Part shown: in pieces, positions 62,105 to 64,000 of the stretch
How the letters are laid out: each line of letters begins with the position of its first letter
How positions within the stretch are numbered: the stretch's first letter is position 1
Assembly: GCA_018052705.1 (NCBI GenBank)
Contig: JAGPMW010000011.1
Span: 1-64,000, forward strand
Reading direction: 5' to 3'
From: Selenomonas sp.
GTDB lineage: Bacteria > Bacillota > Negativicutes > Selenomonadales > Selenomonadaceae
Length of the DNA: 64,000 bases
Translations under genes and position numbers: made by a program
The notes under the pieces: model-generated
Databases searched by the model: none
What the model was told of the DNA's origin: nothing
The model's input: only the letters and a program-made list of their open reading frames with translations

Positions 62105-63130
62105 TTATTTGGAATCCGTACATTTGGCCGAATCTTCCATAGAGCGTTTTGAGGACAACTTACTCTTCTGCTCGGTAATGAATGCCTGCATAATAATGAA
62201 CACACACAGCAGTGCCCCGACTACGATTTTCGTCCACCAGGCAGACAGTGTCCCCTGGAAACTGATGAAAGTCAGGATGACACCCTGAATCAGTACGCCG
62301 ACAAGAGCCCCGGGAATGAAGCCTACGCCGCCGGTCAGCAGCGTACCACCAATAACCGAGGACGCAATGGCGTCCATCTCCATACCCAGACCATGCAGAT
62401 TATATCCGGTCAGCATGATAAGACTGTACGCCAATCCACCCAGCGACGAGCAAAAACCCGAGATTGCGTAAACCATAACTTTCGTACGAAAAACCGGCAG
62501 TCCCATGAGTGCTGCTGAAGACTCGCTGCCGCCGATGGCAAAAACCGTACGACCGAACCGGGTAAATTTGAGCACGATGGCCGCTGCGATGATCGACAAG
62601 ATCGCCACGACGGCACCAATAGACACAAACCCTACACCAAGATCGATACGATAGCTGGCCAGCCCTACCCAGGTCGCATTATCAATCGTAATGGTATTCT
62701 GTGAGATAACTGCCGTGAGCCCGCGGCAGAAGAACATTCCCGCCAGCGTGATAATGAATGGCTGCAGATCGAACTTCGTGATAATATAGCCCTGGACTGC
62801 GCCGAAGGCCGTGCCCATAATCATGACCAGCAAAACTGCCAGCCCTACCGGAATACTGGTATTGACCAGCAGCCAGGCCAGAACCATGCAGACCAGCGCC
62901 AGCACTGCACCAACTGAAAGATCGATTCCCGCGATAATGAGCGTAAACGTGATGCCGACCGTAACAATGATCAGCGCCGCGTTGTCTATAAAGAGATTCA
63001 GGAACACCTGCGGGCGCATGAAACCTTTATAGATAGCAATACCAGCACCGTACAGGATGATGAACAACAGCACGGTCACAAAGAACGAAAAATACTGTGA
63101 TGCGATCAAATGATTCAGTTTGTTTTTCAT
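62105..63130 (-). CDS. yjfF: Sugar ABC transporter permease, YjfF-like
   Basis: A 341-residue permease of the ribose/galactofuranose type: 8-10 hydrophobic segments, with GITFTLIIAGIDLSVGAVLALVCMVLAW in the first half and MEMDAIASSVIGGTLLTGGVGFIPGALVGVLIQGVI in the second, both family hallmarks. It pairs with the second permease gene, overlapping it by 4 bases (YtfT-YjfF order as in E. coli ytfQRT-yjfF). The ATPase and binding-protein genes would lie to the right, beyond the window. Confidence 0.88.
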   Translation of the reverse strand: MKNKLNHLIASQYFSFFVTVLLFIILYGAGIAIYKGFMRPQVFLNLFIDNAALIIVTVGITFTLIIAGIDLSVGAVLALVCMVLAWLLVNTSIPVGLAVLLVMIMGTAFGAVQGYIITKFDLQPFIITLAGMFFCRGLTAVISQNTITIDNATWVGLASYRIDLGVGFVSIGAVVAILSIIAAAIVLKFTRFGRTVFAIGGSESSAALMGLPVFRTKVMVYAISGFCSSLGGLAYSLIMLTGYNLHGLGMEMDAIASSVIGGTLLTGGVGFIPGALVGVLIQGVILTFISFQGTLSAWWTKIVVGALLCVFIIMQAFITEQKSKLSSKRSMEDSAKCTDSK

Positions 63131-64000
63131 GACTCGTTCGCCGCCTTCCCCTCAGATTTGCCAGCTGCATCGTTCTGATGCGATATATGCCGGGCCTTCC
63201 AGTTATCGAACATCTCCTGTGCCTTCTTGGACTGAATCAGACAAATGATAATAACTGCAATTGCCTTGACAACCGGCAACTGGTCAGCAGATACGCCCAG
63301 GGCATACATTGTCGTCGTCAACGTCTGGATCGTGATGGCACCGATAACCGAACCGCCAATGTAGAACTTGCCGCCTGACAGCAGCGTACCGCCCAGTGCT
63401 ACTGCCAAAATAGCATCCATCTCCATGTTAAGCCCAGCATTATTCGCATCGGCCGCCCGAATCAATGAGCTCTCAATAAGACCGGAAACACCGGCGCAGA
63501 GCCCGGAAAAGGCATAAACGAGAAAGATGACCAGTGTGACATTAATGCCAGCAAATCTCGCCGCTGTGGGATTAATACCGACTGACTGGACAAACAAACC
63601 AATACTCGTCTTCTTCATAAGCACGGCAACCAGCAGGACCATCGCCAACGCGATGAAGATATTCGTTGGCAGCGGAACCCCCGGCAGAAAACCAGCAATA
63701 TACTCGAACGGCTTGTAATAAACCGTCACGATCTGCCCCTCTGTCATAAGCTGAGCTACACCGCGGCCGGCTGTCATTAGAATCAGTGTGGCAACGACTG
63801 CCTGTATCCTGAACTTTGCCACCAGTAATCCATTCCACATGCCGCAGAGCACACCAACCGCCACTGCTGCCAGCATTGCGAGCACCATTGGTGTCTGAGC
63901 GACACCATCGCCACGCCCGCCAATCAAGGTACAGACGACAGCCGCCGAAATCGCTACGACCGCACCAACCGAGATATCGATACCGCTGGTCGCAATGACG
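63127..64000 (-). CDS. Sugar ABC transporter permease, YtfT-like (5' end cut off)
   Basis: The frame stays open to the right edge and is continuous with TSGIDISVGAVVAISAAVVC, a permease-family motif, so the true start is outside; a TTG at 63927 is not the real start. The C-terminal part holds AAVAVGVLCGMWNGLLVAKFRIQAVVATLILMTAGRGVAQL and NMEMDAILAVALGGTLLSGGKFYIGGSVIGAITIQTL. It forms a heterodimer with the YjfF-type protein; ligand could be galactofuranose or another pentose/hexose. Confidence 0.85.
   Translation of the reverse strand, partial: VIATSGIDISVGAVVAISAAVVCTLIGGRGDGVAQTPMVLAMLAAVAVGVLCGMWNGLLVAKFRIQAVVATLILMTAGRGVAQLMTEGQIVTVYYKPFEYIAGFLPGVPLPTNIFIALAMVLLVAVLMKKTSIGLFVQSVGINPTAARFAGINVTLVIFLVYAFSGLCAGVSGLIESSLIRAADANNAGLNMEMDAILAVALGGTLLSGGKFYIGGSVIGAITIQTLTTTMYALGVSADQLPVVKAIAVIIICLIQSKKAQEMFDNWKARHISHQNDAAGKSEGKAANES

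Noticed and set aside
1-64000. CRISPR arrays, restriction-modification, toxin-antitoxin or other defence systems
   Set aside because: No regularly spaced repeats and no protein with such domains was found in the window.

Overview
The window reads as chromosomal DNA of a diderm, anaerobic Firmicute of the class Negativicutes, most likely a Selenomonas or Mitsuokella relative (inference). Low-GC-Gram-positive style genes (class III fructose-bisphosphatase, mannose-type PTS, SufCBDSU, strong AGGAGG ribosome binding sites) sit beside outer-membrane-type genes: an RND efflux pump with a lipoprotein adaptor, and an ArnT-like glycosyltransferase locus expected to act on lipid A. Ferredoxin-linked 2-oxoacid oxidation and the futalosine menaquinone route fit an anaerobe.

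Layout. 1-126 is the 3' end of an IS30-type element. 216-3283 holds a NUDIX hydrolase, a three-cysteine LarE and ApbE; the 650 bp between larE and apbE has no credible protein gene but is full of long inverted repeats and is proposed as an unidentified structured RNA on the minus strand. 3.8-6.5 kb is korDABC, followed by a DMT exporter, small hypotheticals, class III Fbp and a glucose-type EIIA. 12.8-19.4 kb is a sugar-sensing block: two periplasmic binding proteins, a histidine kinase and a response regulator in one operon, next to a mannose-family PTS (IIB, IIC, IID) that lacks IIA; an orphan lactose-type IIA lies divergently. 20.5-25.1 kb is an RND pump with its MarR regulator. mqnA follows, then a NagZ glycosidase between two zinc-ribbon membrane proteins, a soluble chemoreceptor and an NSS symporter.

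32-36.2 kb is a menaquinone operon: two different MqnE-like radical SAM enzymes, MqnC and an MTA-phosphorylase-like protein. A Crp-family regulator and a flavin reductase follow, then a cluster of DnaA-box-like sequences, then sufCBDSU. A solute-binding/EAL signalling gene at 43.3-45.9 kb is broken by a frameshift. rsmH plus a Cof-type HAD phosphatase and purB-purA come next. purB has a 12-bp inverted repeat over its -35 box and an attenuator-like leader hairpin.

51-56.4 kb has a Tat-exported phosphatase and then gtrA, GT39, GT2 and a YdjC-type deacetylase, matching the gene set that adds an amino sugar to lipid A in Francisella (FlmF2/NaxD/FlmK) and Bordetella (Lgm). Two tandem tRNA-Val genes, a PHP phosphatase, an APC permease, an acyl-CoA ligase, a GalE-like epimerase and the permeases of a YtfT/YjfF-type sugar ABC transporter (cut by the window edge) complete the region. 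Many transcription units are separated by very clear intrinsic terminators, several of them bidirectional.
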